The notes: generated by a model not told the origin, from the letters alone. A DNA stretch of 64,000 nt from Halichoerus grypus (GCF_964656455.1 NC_135722.1:88283313-88347312); one strand, 5' to 3'; positions 34,195 through 44,964 are shown, numbered from the stretch's first letter. Numbers and translations: made by a program.

Positions 34195-34640
34195 CAATTT
34201 CTTTTTTCCACATTTACTGAACACTTAACTATATTTTGGACATTTTACTCCAGAACAATTGTAACATGCCCGTTTCCCTCTTAGCTTTCTTGGTATAGTA
34301 GAGGGGAAAGAAGCATATACGGATAGTTGCAATGTGAAGTATGCCAAGACTTTGTTGGGGAAACTTAAGGATGTTCTGGGAGGAGATGGGAAGGACACCT
34401 CAACTATGGGGAGAAGATGTTGTTGATAGCTTTTGAGTAAATGGGTATCTGAGCTGAACCTTGAAGGATGAGTAAAAATTAACTGGAAACAGAGGGTAGG
34501 GCAGCAGGCCAATAGAAAAAGGAGAAACAGTGGGCACATCTTGATGGGAGAAGAGACGGCACACTTGTGAAGCTGCGAGTCATCCATATGGTGGGAGAAC
34601 AGAGTCGGAAAGCATTTCAGTGGCAGGGGCAGCAGGGCTC
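34195..34640 (-). mobile_element. L2 LINE remnant
   Basis: 'catttactgaacacttaact', 'gaaacttaaggatgttctgg', 'tgagctgaaccttgaaggat' and 'gcagcaggccaatagaaaaa' follow the reverse L2 order. It abuts a sense L2 on each side. A 120-codon minus frame here has no known homology. Confidence 0.65.
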
Positions 34641-34689
34641 AGGGCACTTGTGGTGCGAGTTAAACGTGCAGAGGTAGACTAAGATCCCT

Positions 34690-34845
34690 TCCAAAATAAT
34701 TCTCAGTTTGCATCCCTTATGTTCTCCTCTCCCAAGGGAAGGGCCTTGTTTCATTCAGGTTTATATTTCCGTGGCTAGTGCAATACAGATTTATGGACAA
34801 AACATTTATCGAAGGAGTGAATGAATGAATGAATGAATGCATAGG
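34690..34845 (+). mobile_element. L2 LINE 3' end
   Basis: 'gttctcctctcccaagggaa', 'gggccttgtttcattcaggt' and 'ttatatttccgtggctagtg' lead into a (GAAT)n run at 34818-34840, where the L2 3' end has degenerated into a microsatellite. Confidence 0.7.
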
Positions 34846-34959
34846 AGGATGAGCTATATGGGGCCGAGATCACAACGCAGCTGTGAACAGTCTTCATGGA
34901 AGAAATACAGATTTTCACAGAACATCTGGTTGACTTTGAGAAAAGATGTTGATTTCGTT

Positions 34960-34991
34960 TCTTTTTCTTTCTTTCTTTTTTTTTTTTTTTA
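34960..34991. repeat. Pyrimidine-rich low complexity ending in poly-T
   Basis: TTTC units pass into a run of about 15 T. May be an orphan retrotransposon tail; no body recognised beside it. Confidence 0.8.
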
Positions 34992-35039
34992 ACTCCCATA
35001 TCATCCATTTTTATTACCATATATTTCCTAAAGAGAATG

Positions 35040-35250
35040 TCTGGCCAGTATCAAAACAAAGCATGCCACTGTGTTTTTAATTACCCTTTTCAAGGCTGCA
35101 CTGGCAAGGCCGATGCTGCCTCGTCTAACTCGAGCAGCAAACAGAAACATTTAGTCTGCTTTCCTTGAAAGCGCTGAATGGAGCGCATAAAGCTTATATT
35201 GATAAGGGTTGAATTTTAGGCTTTATCTTTTAATAGGGGTGATAAGATTC
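35040..35250. promoter_or_regulatory. Candidate conserved non-coding element
   Basis: Repeat-free block with TAATTA (35078-35083) and three GATA-type motifs within about 46 bp: GATAAG at 35201-35206, the complementary TTATCT at 35223-35228, and GATAAG at 35241-35246. Looks like enhancer DNA; no conservation data available. Confidence 0.25.
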
Positions 35251-35670
35251 TAATGCCTCAGCCCTCTATACTATCTGGATGCTGATGGTGGGAACAGTCA
35301 CCAGAGTGATGTGCTGGGCGGTGGTGGGGGCCCTGGGTTAACCTCAGAGAAACACAAATATGAGTGGGTGGAGGGGCCTCTTTCCATGAGAATCTCTCTC
35401 CCTCTCTTTCACAGCCTGGCCCACAGATTGGGCCTTTTGCCAGTAAGCAAAGCAATGGATTATTTTTTCCATTGGTCAGAGGAAGTTTTCTTTCTCTTCT
35501 TTTTTTTCTTTTTCTTTTTCTTTTTTTTTTCTTCTTTCTTTTTGTGAATGGAGATAAAACCTTTCATTTTAAAAGAGGAACTTCAGGAATTTCATTTTAG
35601 CAAAATGAAAGACTGCTCAGATTCCCAGGAAGCATGGAGGAAGGCACAGAGCCTAAGGAAACAAGGGTCC
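35251..35670. other. Unassigned, with CTTT-rich tract
   Basis: A pure-pyrimidine run at about 35488-35542 inside unique-looking sequence. Overlapping plus frames (35311-35748) read partly through this tract and are not credible. Confidence 0.5.
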
Positions 35671-35674
35671 TTGG

Positions 35675-35845
35675 GATCATACAGATGTGGGTGTAAAGCC
35701 GGTTTCCAGACCAGCTGTGCGGCCCTTAAAGTTGCTGTCCCTTCGTGAGCCTCAGTTTTCTTGTCCCTAACATGGGGAAAATTTTAGGTAAATGAAACGA
35801 GTGCAAGTAAAATGTTTAGAGGACGCTCAATATTCATTAGTCTTC
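35675..35845 (+). repeat. MIR SINE remnant
   Basis: 'gtttccagaccagctgtgcg', 'cgtgagcctcagttttcttg' and 'tccctaacatggggaaaatt', then 'gaggacgctcaatattcatt', is a near-complete sense MIR. Confidence 0.85.
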
Positions 35846-35989
35846 TTTTTTGCTTTTGAACGAAGACAAAGGATTACACCCGCTTCCCACCAGTCTTCTG
35901 TATATTTGGGAACAAAGTCATGAATACAAATCTAAGAAGCCCCAGGGAAAGCTTTACATACACAACGTCTTATCCCGCCAGCTGATCTC

Positions 35990-36150
35990 ATTCACTTCAA
36001 CTCACCAAATATTTATTAAGTGTATGCTTGCTTAAAACTGCTTGAGGCTGTGGAGTTTACAGTTGGATGACAGATGGTTACTGATGTCTGTCTTCAAGAA
36101 GCTCGTCTCTTACCACAGTGACAAAAATGTATAGGTCGGGCAGGTTAATA
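35990..36150 (-). mobile_element. L2 LINE remnant
   Basis: 'caccaaatatttattaagtg', 'tatgcttgcttaaaactgct' and 'cttcaagaagctcgtctctt' are reverse L2 3' end segments. Adjacent to the GTGC microsatellite. Confidence 0.6.
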
Positions 36151-36159
36151 GTACAAAGC

Positions 36160-36236
36160 AGTATGTGCGTGCGTGTGTGCGTGCGTGCGTGCGTGCACGC
36201 ATGTGCACACATGCTTGTGTGTGGCATGTGTGTCAT
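36160..36236. repeat. (GTGC)n/(GT)n alternating purine-pyrimidine repeat
   Basis: GTGCGTGCGTGTGTGCGTGC-type repeat with several CpG dinucleotides, then GCATGTGCACACATGC, a 16-bp perfect palindrome at 36199-36214. Alternating purine-pyrimidine G/C-rich DNA is a classic Z-DNA-forming sequence. Confidence 0.9.
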
Positions 36237-36239
36237 CAT

Positions 36240-36990
36240 GTGCGTAAGTATTTTTAGGAGGTGAGAGATCAGCAAGGGCTAGAGGAATAAAAGGAACTTG
36301 TTCATTGTTTTGGCTGGGACGGGAGGGGCTGAGCAAGGAGCAAAACTATCATTCATATAACCGTTCTTCCTTATGGGCCTTGGTTTGGTCAAAGACAGAA
36401 GCCTTTGGATTTCACAGATACCCAGTCAATTTCCCTCTTAATACTGCTCAGTATTTCTTTGAGTGCCAAGAATGTTGGGGCCCTGTGCCTCCGGGTTAGC
36501 TTTTTCTTCTGGCTGCAATTCGTTTCTCCAACTATAGAAATCTGACTCATTCTCCCAGTCCCGGCTCAAAGCTTCTCTGTGAAGCCTCTCTCCTTTTGTA
36601 TATCTATTACCTAATGTAGACATGATACATATTTTAGGAGTGAATGAAGTCAGTCTTATAAATTGGTTTTGAAAGTTGATTTCTGCCAAAAATATTCCGC
36701 TGGCCCCCAAACTGTCCTGGGACCTTTAATAACTTGCCAACACCCATCGCTCAGTTCTTCCTATCCTCATCTCCGCCCACGTCCCTTCTTACCAAGGTCA
36801 GAGAGCCAAAGCTTCTACAGAAGCGTCCATTAGCTTCCCCCGACTGGCAACCCAACAGTCAGACGAAAAAGCAGAACAGTAGGCGTTTTGCAATGCACCA
36901 ACCCCTCTCAACAAATCCATTGATACCAGGCAGAAAAGGAGTACAGATGTGGGACAGACAGAAATTAAGGAAGGGTGTGAAGAACATAAA
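36240..36990. other. Mostly unassigned; short L2-like piece
   Basis: 'caaagcttctctgtgaagcc' (36568-36587) resembles the sense L2 3' UTR. The remainder, including 60-90 codon frames on both strands, is unrecognised. Confidence 0.35.
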
Positions 36991-37265
36991 GCGTTAAAAT
37001 GCTGGAAATCATACCACTTGTCTGTTTCAAGATGTGACAAGTGAGAATTCACTCAGTTTGTGCCAACATGACGGCAAACCCAAAGACTGAAAACAGAAAA
37101 GAAACAATGCAACGATTCCGCAAATAATTCATTTTGCCAAATTTCTCTTTTGACATGTATAAATTGATTTAAAGGGTTTTGTAAATCTGTAAATACTATG
37201 AAATGATCGTACCATGAGGCAAAACTCTATAAATATTCTCTTGGTTTACTCCTTCCTGTAATGGG
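36991..37265. promoter_or_regulatory. Candidate conserved non-coding element
   Basis: Repeat-free AT-rich block with TTTAAAGGG, CTATAAATA (37228-37236) and homeodomain-like AATAATTC/TAAATTGATT segments. Enhancer-like texture only; weakly supported. Confidence 0.18.
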
Positions 37266-37269
37266 AATG

Positions 37270-37729
37270 ACCTCTAAATTATGAATAATGATCATCTAAA
37301 CAAAAGTGACTCGTGGCCTGGCAAGGCCCAAAGACCTTGGCAGATGAGTCTTTTAAAATATCCTCCCAAATCAATGAGTTCAACAGGACAAATGAAATTC
37401 AGTAGGAGACCACTGGGTCTTCTGGTATTCATAGAGAATGTTTGGGAGGCAAACTTTCTAGGGGAACCCACAGATTACGGTTTAAATTCTTGCTCAGTTT
37501 CTGATGGAAATGAGTTCTCTTCATGCCACGCTCACATCCCCCACCCAGCCTGGGCTTCCCTGTTTATCCCCATAGGCTGTGGGTGGGAAGCTGTGCAGTT
37601 TGGGCTTGTGGCAGAAGAGAGATGTGGTAGGCAGTCCTCAGCTCAACATTCCCATGCTTGAATTGCTTTCTCTGGTATTCCAGTTCCAATTAAGATTTGT
37701 TTTCAGCAATTTGGTCTTCATGCAATTTA
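37270..37729. other. No recognisable feature
   Basis: Unique-looking sequence; a 126-codon plus frame (37281-37661) has no recognised domain, start context or splice partner. Confidence 0.4.
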
Positions 37730-37786
37730 TTTCTTCCCTTCCCTTCCCTTCCCTTCCCTTCTCTTCTCTTCCCTTCTTTTCTTTTT

Positions 37787-37853
<67 letters not shown>

Positions 37854-37859
37854 CTTTCT

Positions 37860-37903
<44 letters not shown>

Positions 37904-37966
37904 ATTTCTTCTTTCTTTCTTTCTTTCTATCTTTCTTCTTTCTTTTCTTTTTCTTTCTTTCTTTCT

Positions 37967-38013
<47 letters not shown>

Positions 38014-38021
38014 CTCTTTCT
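37730..38021. repeat. 292-bp polypyrimidine (CCTTC)n-(TTTC)n tract
   Basis: Only two purines (A at 37904 and 37929) interrupt 292 bp. It begins with CCCTT units, passes through CTCTT, then becomes long TTTC repeats. Expected to be highly length-variable and able to form intramolecular triplex. It creates spurious Phe/Leu/Ser frames of over 100 codons. Confidence 0.98.
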
Positions 38022-39160
38022 ATGCATGATTTGGAGGCTGCTCTAAAGTACTTTTAGGGCACCAGACAGCTGGTTTTTACCACTTTGCTGAGTTCATAGC
38101 ATTTTCTTTGCCTCTCCCCCTCCCCCCCACCCCCAGAATCAAATGGAAACTCATTGGTAATGATATGAAGCACTTATGTTTTTTCCACCTCTTTTTTATC
38201 GAGGAAAAACATTGGAAAAACAGATTGCATGCCCAGGCTGTTGGCTCTTGAAATGCCTTCCCTCTTCAGGCCTATTATCTCAGTAAGAGAACAGTTTAGA
38301 TAGCATAAATCTAACTACTGTTCACTTTAATTTGCTCCCGGGATGAGTGGGCTGGGATCTCCCTCCTCTTTGGGAACAAGAATTAGGCTTTTGCAGGAAT
38401 TCAACTCCTTCAGAAATGGAGGAGGAATTTGAGCCATACTTTGTCATTTCCAAGTGAAGTGGACTTTTTTTTTAGAAACACATTCAAGAGAAGAGAGTCA
38501 GAACCACCCCAGTGTGGATGGTAGGGCCTGCTTCAAAGGGCCCCATTCTGGCCCCATACCTGGAGCTCATACCACCCCTTATAGGTCACACTTTGGGTCC
38601 TTGTGGCCCTGGAATTCCTTGCTCAATTGGCCTTCAGCCTGCTTCCAGAGTTTTCCTGGACATCTTCCTCAGGGGGTGTTCCCTGAATGGTAGATGGTAT
38701 ATACATCTGAAGCCTAAATGGTGGCCAAGAAGTGGCTCTTTATGGGGTGCAGATAGACTGAGCTTCCATGTTGGAGGCCAGAGACAGAGGTGGGAAGAAG
38801 TGGGGCATGGGCCAACGGCAAATTCATGCTTCCATGTTTTGGTGTAGAAGTCAGTGGAGACTGAGAATACTAAATTTGATCCAGGTCTTTCAGGTTGATA
38901 GGAAGGTAAATAGAACAGGAAAGAAGGATAGGGTGCTCAGGTAGCCAGATACCTCATGTTTGAATATTTAGACTCATGGCATGTTGCTCTTCAATTACAT
39001 TATTACCCAAGGCCTCCATATGTTAGAGGAGAGCTTGGAGAAAGGTACGGTGTTGTTACTCAGGTTCCTTGATCTGATGAAGTAAGTCAGGAGGAATGAG
39101 TTGGGTATATTTGCTGGGTGGACCTATCTCTCTGCCTTCTTTTTGGGAGTAGGGACAAGT
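38022..39160. other. No recognisable feature
   Basis: Unique-looking sequence, GC-richer at 38500-38850 where two overlapping plus frames (38454-38693, 38512-38847) occur. No domain recognised. Confidence 0.4.
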
Positions 39161-39161
39161 G

Positions 39162-39210
39162 TTCTATTGTGGAAAGAACCTGAGATTTGGAGCCTGGAAG
39201 ATCTGGACTC
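39162..39210 (+). repeat. MIR 5' fragment
   Basis: 'attgtggaaagaacctgaga', then 'ttggagcctggaagatctgg', is the start of a sense MIR. It is cut off where a reverse L2 begins. Confidence 0.55.
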
Positions 39211-39560
39211 AATAAACATTTATTAGTCCCCTATTATATGTCAAAAACTGAAAGAGAATACTAGGAGAGATGAAACAGCCAAAATTCCCCAATAACTGAT
39301 AGCTTATGGGGGGTTGTGAAAGAATGTGACAAGGAAATGTGTTAAAAGTCATTGTTAACCAGTATATTTTAAATAAATAAGGTGAACATCTAAAAGAAGG
39401 AACAGGTCTCTGGAGGAGAAGTTGAAGACTTCACAGAAGTGATACTTAGCTTGGGTATTTAATAACCTGGGATTAGGAGATGTTTGCCAGGAGAAAGGAG
39501 GGAAGCATGGCTGGAGGGAATGGAATGGGTTGTACAAAACAGAAACACAGAGAAGTTCTA
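39210..39560 (-). mobile_element. L2 LINE remnant
   Basis: 'aataaacatttattagtccc', 'cccaataactgatagcttat', 'ggagaagttgaagacttcac' and 'ggagggaagcatggctggag' are in reverse L2 order. Confidence 0.6.
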
Positions 39561-39584
39561 ATCTAGATTACAGAATTAACTTTA

Positions 39585-39731
39585 TCATCTTACTTGTTGG
39601 GTGTCTTTGGGTAAATAATGTTTCTTAACCCCAGTTTCCTCTTTGGGTTAATGGGGATCATCATAAGGTATCATGACAATTAAATGAAATGGTGAATTTG
39701 AAACACAGATTTTAAATTCTAAATAAAGCAC
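39585..39731 (+). repeat. MIR SINE remnant
   Basis: 'gggtgtctttgggtaaataa' and 'taaccccagtttcctctttg', then 'catgacaattaaatgaaatg', is sense MIR. Confidence 0.8.
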
Positions 39732-40294
39732 CAACCAAATATTTTTTTTTCTATTAATTTTTTAAAAATTTTATTATGTTATGTTAGTCACCATACAATA
39801 CATCATTAGTTTTTGATGTGGTGATCCATGATCCATTGTTTTCGTATAACACCCAGTGCTCCATGCAGTACATGCCCTCTTTAATACCCATCACTGGGCT
39901 AACCAATCCCCCCTCCCCCCTCCCCTCTAAAACCCTGTTTGTTTCTCAGAGTCCATAGTCTCTCATGGTTCATCTCTCCCTCCAATTCCCCCCCATTTTC
40001 CCCTTCCTTCTCCTAGTGTCCTCCATGCTATTCCTTATGTTCCACAAATAAGTGAAACCATATGATAACTGACTGTCTCTGCTTGACTTATTTCACTTAG
40101 CATAATGTCCTCCAGTCCCATCCATGTTGATGTAAAAGTTAGGTATTCATCCTTTCTGATGGCTGAGTAATATTCCATGGTATATATGGACCACATCTTC
40201 TTTATCCATTCATCTGTTGAAGGGCATCTCGGCTCTTTCCACAGTTTGGTTATTGCGGACATTGCTGCTATGAACATTAGAGAAACAACCAAAT
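39732..40294 (-). mobile_element. Young carnivoran L1, 5'-truncated, with target duplication
   Basis: Reverse L1 3' end, highly similar base by base to the 28.6-kb copy, ending at 'gctatgaacattag'. CAACCAAAT flanks it (39732-39740 and 40286-40294). The 3' UTR C-rich run near 39910 and the ORF2 terminus are present. About 545 bp inserted. Confidence 0.95.
40035..40280 (-). pseudogene. LINE-1 ORF2 C-terminal fragment
   Basis: Unbroken reading frame for the end of L1 ORF2p, with FIAAMS, KLWKEPRCPSTDEWIKKMW, YTMEYYSAIRKDE and LSEISQAE, stopping after ICGT as in the 28.9-kb copy. No catalytic domain remains. Confidence 0.88.
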
Positions 40295-40299
40295 CTTAA

Positions 40300-41635
40300 T
40301 GATTGTTACAACTGGGGCTTTGGGTCTGGATCCCTCTAAATCCCAGCTGGGGAATACTCTGTGGATTTTGACATGAAAGTTGGAATGTCTCCTGGGGGTC
40401 CTGTTGGCACAAATCCTGAGAATAATCACAGTAATATCTGGCCTTTCTTACAGAAGGAACATTGGGTACAGGGCGGGCTGGTCTTTTTTTAGACTTGAGC
40501 CAATGCCTTTACTACAGCCCAGAAGTGCAACTGAGTCTTTGATCTTCTAGATTTGTGGGCAGGCAGGCCCCTCCATTTCTCTCTTGCAGAGCCCTCACTC
40601 CCCAGATCTAGTCTTTCTCATTCTTAGGCAAGAGGCAGCAGTTTTGAATTCTTCTGTTGGCACTGGTGTGGTTGATTAATACAGGGCCTGAGGACAAAGA
40701 CTGTATCTTATAGAACTCAGAACCCCTGGAATCCTGAACCAACAATGAGCCCTGCATATATCATAGGGTCTGTTCCCTTCCCTGCCGATTCAGAAAGACA
40801 AAGTGACTTGTGTGCTCTGGTCAGTGCTTTGAGCTTTTGGCTCTCTAGCCCTAATTGCCAAATGCTGGCCCCGGGAAGACACATCAGTGATGGTGCATCT
40901 TATTTGGTCATCTCCTACAGGGCAGACCCCCATGGCCCACAGGACATTGATAGCTTCTATTTCACATCTGTTTTTACTTCTGGCTGGGCCTTCTGGGTCA
41001 CTGCCTTGGCCCACTGAGCTCCCCTTTCACCTTGGTTCCTACTCCAGGTCAGGAGAGGGAGGCCTCCTCATCTCTTCTCATCCCCAGGGCCTCTCTCTGC
41101 TCCCTGACAGGACTCTATGGGTCCTGTTAGTCCTCCTGTGGCTGCAGAGTCCGAGGCTGCCTCCCTACACCAGGGCACTCAGCTTTCACCAGCCTGGCCC
41201 CGCTCTTGTCCCTCAATGAGTGCCTTTCTGCTACTCACATGTGCTCGTCCTGACCTTTGGGTATTGGAATGTCAGCAGGCACATATAGCCAAAGAATCCA
41301 ATCTGCTAGATGCATTAGGTCTTCAAATAATCAGAACTCAGGGAGATTTCTTGACATTAGCATTGTATCAGCTGCATGTTTTCTGGGCTTGTCACTCCCC
41401 TCCAGCCTCCCACTTAATCATTTAATCATTTGGGTCATAGTTGAGAGTAATAATGCCTAGATGCCTGGGTCTTCTTCTGTCTCCTCTTCCTTCTCTGCAG
41501 TGCATTCTTCATCTCAAAGGCTTGCATTAAAAAACAAAACAAAACAAAACCAAAACATGCTCACTGCAACAACAAATTCACTGGAGGGGTAGGAGAGCCC
41601 ATCACAGTTTCACTAGTGGTCATTAAGGAAATGCA
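40300..41635. other. Unassigned GC-richer sequence
   Basis: Clearly higher G+C at 40700-41250 than the surroundings. Five overlapping 67-110 codon frames occur on both strands, so none is favoured. An AAAAC repeat lies at 41530-41550. Could contain an unrecognised untranslated exon, but nothing positive supports it. Confidence 0.4.
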
Positions 41636-41639
41636 GCAG

Positions 41640-41845
41640 GAATGAAGGATGTGGCCTGGGATCTCAAGGAATTTATAATCTTGTTGTGTAGATAGAACTA
41701 ACCCACGTGAAACCATGACAAACAATGTGAAAGAGATTATTATTGAATAGCTAATTGGGATTTAGTAATAAGTGATCATGGAGGCTGTGGGGGTTTGAGA
41801 AGACTGCCTGGAGGAGATGGAGCTCAAGGCAGATCTATAAGGATG
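41640..41845 (-). mobile_element. L2 LINE remnant
   Basis: 'ggatctcaaggaatttataa', 'gaagactgcctggaggagat' and 'caaggcagatctataaggat' are reverse L2 segments. Confidence 0.6.
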
Positions 41846-41847
41846 GA

Positions 41848-41876
41848 GTGTGTGTGTGTGTGTGTGTGTGTGTGTT
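41848..41876. repeat. (TG)n microsatellite
   Basis: About 14 TG units without interruption, at the boundary of the L2 remnant. Likely polymorphic. Confidence 0.95.
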
Positions 41877-41879
41877 TAT

Positions 41880-42595
41880 TACAGTCCCGGCATCCAACAC
41901 AGTAACTTGGAAACTCATAGGTAAACATTTTGCATAAATTAATGCTGGGAAAGAGAAAACAAAGGGGAGATGTGAACATGGAGCTGAAGATGTTGGGTTT
42001 GTAGCCCAGGGACGAGGGGCTGAGCGAGTGTACATCAGACTGTACCTCAGGTAGGGAGAGGGGAGAAAACAGTAAACACTTACTTATGGTCCAAGTTTCT
42101 ACTCAGTGGAAGTCCGTGCTGTTTGATGTCACTGGCCGTGTTCATCAGGGCAGAATGTGCTAAGCTGGGATCACTTTTCACTTTCTGAGCCAGTTTCTCA
42201 TTCCAGGGGGTTTTTGGAAAATGCTGGTATCACAGAGATCAAAAACATGGGGCTGCAGATAAGGAGGGTAGGGTGACTGCAGGTAAGCAATAAGGGTGAC
42301 TGAGATAGGCCTCTATTCCCTAGCAAAGCCAAACAATTCAGACCTTCACACCCACAAATTCAAACCCAAACAAAACTATAAAATGAGAGGGAGGGGCTGT
42401 AGGAAGAGAATTATGTGCCTAATGTGCAGAAATGCAGCTGGGCCAGAATGGCTGGGCAGGACAACTTTGCTTTCATATTATTGCTCCTCTGATAAGCATG
42501 GAAGTCTTTGGAAAATTTTGTCCTATGTGTGAGGTTTAGAATATAAGCACCAGAATATATCTGTTGCCCTTTGAGACTATACATGTATCTGTTTG
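41880..42595. other. No recognisable feature
   Basis: Unique-looking sequence; a 78-codon plus frame (42296-42532) overlaps a 64-codon minus frame and neither has a known domain. Confidence 0.4.
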
Positions 42596-42599
42596 TTTG

Positions 42600-42745
42600 T
42601 ACCATAAATATTTATTGTCTATTGTGTGTTAGGTCTGTGTATATATACACTGGTAATTGTATTTGAACCACAGACTCTGTCCTTATGAAGCTGATAGTTT
42701 ACTGGGGACAGAGGTAATAAAGAGGTAAATGAGGAAATATGTCAA
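42600..42745 (-). mobile_element. L2 LINE remnant
   Basis: 'accataaatatttattgtct', 'gactctgtccttatgaagct' and 'gatagtttactggggacaga' are reverse L2 3' end segments. Confidence 0.65.
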
Positions 42746-42900
42746 AAGATGAAAAAAAATCTAGTTCTTCTATCAAGAATATTCAGATAAATGAAGGATA
42801 AAGAATTTGAGTTCTAAAATATAGCATAACTGATTCTTCCTTTAGAAGTGGGCCTTTTCTTGTACTAGAAATAAGGCTGAGATAAAAACAAAACAAAACA

Positions 42901-43450
42901 GTTTATAGCGGCATCATCAGCAATAGCTAAATTATGGAAAGAGCCTAAATGTCCATTGACTGATGAATGGGTAAAGAAGAGGTAGTATATAAATATACAA
43001 TGGAATATTACTCAGCCACCAAAAAGAATGAAAGCTTGCCATTTGCAATGACATGGATGGAGCTAGAGTATATAATGTTAAGGAAAATAAGTCAGAGAAA
43101 GACAAATACCATACGATTTCACTCATATGTGGAATTTAAGAAACAAAACAGATGAATATAGGGGGGAAAAACAGAGAGAGGCAAACCATGAAACAGACTC
43201 TTAACTATAGAGAACACACTGAGGGTTGTGGGGGGGTGGCGGGGCGGGGGATGGGCTAAATTGATGATGGACATTAAGGAGGATACTTGCTGTGATAAGC
43301 ACTGGGTGTTGTATGTAAGTGATAAATCACTGAATTCTACTCTTGAAGCTAATATTACACTATATGTTAACTAACTGGAATTTAAATAAAAACTTGAAAT
43401 AAAAAATAATAAAAATAAAAAGCATAAAACAAAAAATAAATAAAAAGAAG
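42901..43450 (+). mobile_element. L1 ORF2 end and 3' UTR, sense
   Basis: 'catcatcagcaatagctaaa', 'ctaaatgtccattgactgat', 'caatggaatattactcagcc', 'gaacacactgagggttgtgg' (followed by a G-rich run) and 'gcactgggtgttgtatgtaa' lie in the L1 order, ending in a long AAAT-rich tail. An AAAAC microsatellite lies immediately upstream. More diverged than the 28.6 and 39.7 kb copies. Confidence 0.92.
42905..43155 (+). pseudogene. LINE-1 ORF2 C-terminal fragment, frameshifted
   Basis: The first part reads AIAKLWKEPKCPLTDEW in one frame. Near 42980-42990 the frame shifts and continues as YTMEYYSATKKNE ... MTWMELEYIML to a stop at 43155. The length change around 'ggtagtatataaatataca' breaks the gene, and the catalytic domains are absent. 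Confidence 0.85.
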
Positions 43451-43684
43451 CACAACCTTAAAAAATATACAAAACAAAACAATAGCAGAGTATAATGAGC
43501 TGGGACTGCTTTCAAGCAGACTGTTTTTTCAGACTAACTATAAGGATGCATGGGCCAGCATACATGTGCTTATGGAGAGAAGGGTACAGGATATTTGAAA
43601 GTAGATATGCTTTAGAAAATATGTATTTGTTGAGCTGATGAACACACATGAATGAATGAATGAGGGTTGCAGGGAAGCAGTGCT

Positions 43685-43900
43685 GAGTAGTAAAGTCTTC
43701 AGAGTCAGAAATATCTGGATTTCAATCCAGGCTCCTTCTTTCTAACTGTGTGAACTTTGATAGTTGGACCCCGCTGAGCCTCAGTTTTCTTATCTGTAAA
43801 ATAAAGATATCTCTATCTACTAGGTGGTTAAATTAGATTGTTATGTAATCTATGAGCACAGAGCCTGGCATATAACGTGTGCGCAGTAGATTGGAACCAT
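43685..43900 (+). repeat. MIR SINE, near full length
   Basis: 'aagtcttcagagtcagaaat', 'ggatttcaatccaggctcct', 'tgagcctcagttttcttatc' and 'tgtaaaataaagatatctct', then 'cacagagcctggcatataac', is one of the best-preserved MIRs in the window. Confidence 0.9.
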
Positions 43901-43904
43901 GTCA

Positions 43905-44960
43905 GCCTATATCCCAGGAGATACACTGGGTGGGTAGTGGCTAGAGATGGAAAGGGCAACCAAGGAGCTGCACACAGGGAGCAGGACAGAGAGTGACATC
44001 TTAAAAATGAGAATTGAGCGGGAACAAAAGACACAAGGACATGTCTGCCAGCTGAGAAGTTGGAATTTTCCACTTATCTGGATCTTTCTCTAAGAAGTGC
44101 TGTTGTTTTGTAGCAGTGTGGTTGCTCTTACCTGAAAGTGAAGCAGATGGGTTTCTTAGGATCTCTGAAAGAATTCAACCTTGAATGCGTGTGTCTGCTT
44201 GTTAGCATGGCTGAAAGTCCTATTACTGAATATATATGGTTGTAGGTCTGCATGCAGACACTGCATATCTCAGTTATGCAGTGTGTTCTGATGTACAGGA
44301 AAATATTGCTTCTAGTTTATTCTTCTGCATGAGTCACTGTCCAGTTAGTAAGGTAAGTGTGTGTGTGTTTTACATTTTCCAGAAAACAATGCATCAAAAT
44401 TCTGGGGGAAAGAGTCTTTTTGGGGTTAAATAAGCTTTCAAGTGGGTGACTGGTCTTTCAGATTTCCTTTCCCTTTCCCTGCTTCTCCCCCAGATAGTAT
44501 ATGTGAAAGCTTATGTGACCTCTTGGGGTGGGGAAAGAGAGCCTCAGATCTACCTGTTGGCTTCAGCTCTTGCTGTTCTGCTTTTGTGAAGAGCTGGTTT
44601 GAACAGGTCATGCTGCTCATTAGCTGAGATGTGACTGGTTCTTTTCTGGCTCTTGGGTCTTTATTCTGGCTCCCATTGCTAAAGCGCTTGGTCCCAGCCA
44701 GCTGGTCTGGTTGTACTCTTCACTGGTGAGGGGACAGATTCTATGTCCTCCTATTGTCTTGACTCTCCCCTCCTGGGACCTGCAGGACTTTGAGACTTCT
44801 GGAATTCCACACACACAGACTGAGGAGAGCCAGAAGCATGGCAGGCTTCAAAAGCCATCTTTCCAGCCACCTGCCTTTTCAATGCTGTGTGCTCTTTCTT
44901 TCCCCCAAATCAATTTGGAAGTGACATTGAGCTGATTGCCAGTCTTCTCAAAGAGCAATA
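43905..44960. other. No recognisable feature
   Basis: Unique-looking sequence with small overlapping frames on both strands; no domain or repeat recognised. A short (GT) run lies at about 44357-44369. Confidence 0.4.
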
Positions 44961-44964
44961 GTTT

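Noticed and set aside
37579..38046. Plus-strand frames of 155 and 110 codons rich in Phe, Leu and Ser
   Set aside because: They are readings of the TTTC microsatellite in different frames; any frame through a pure pyrimidine tract stays open.
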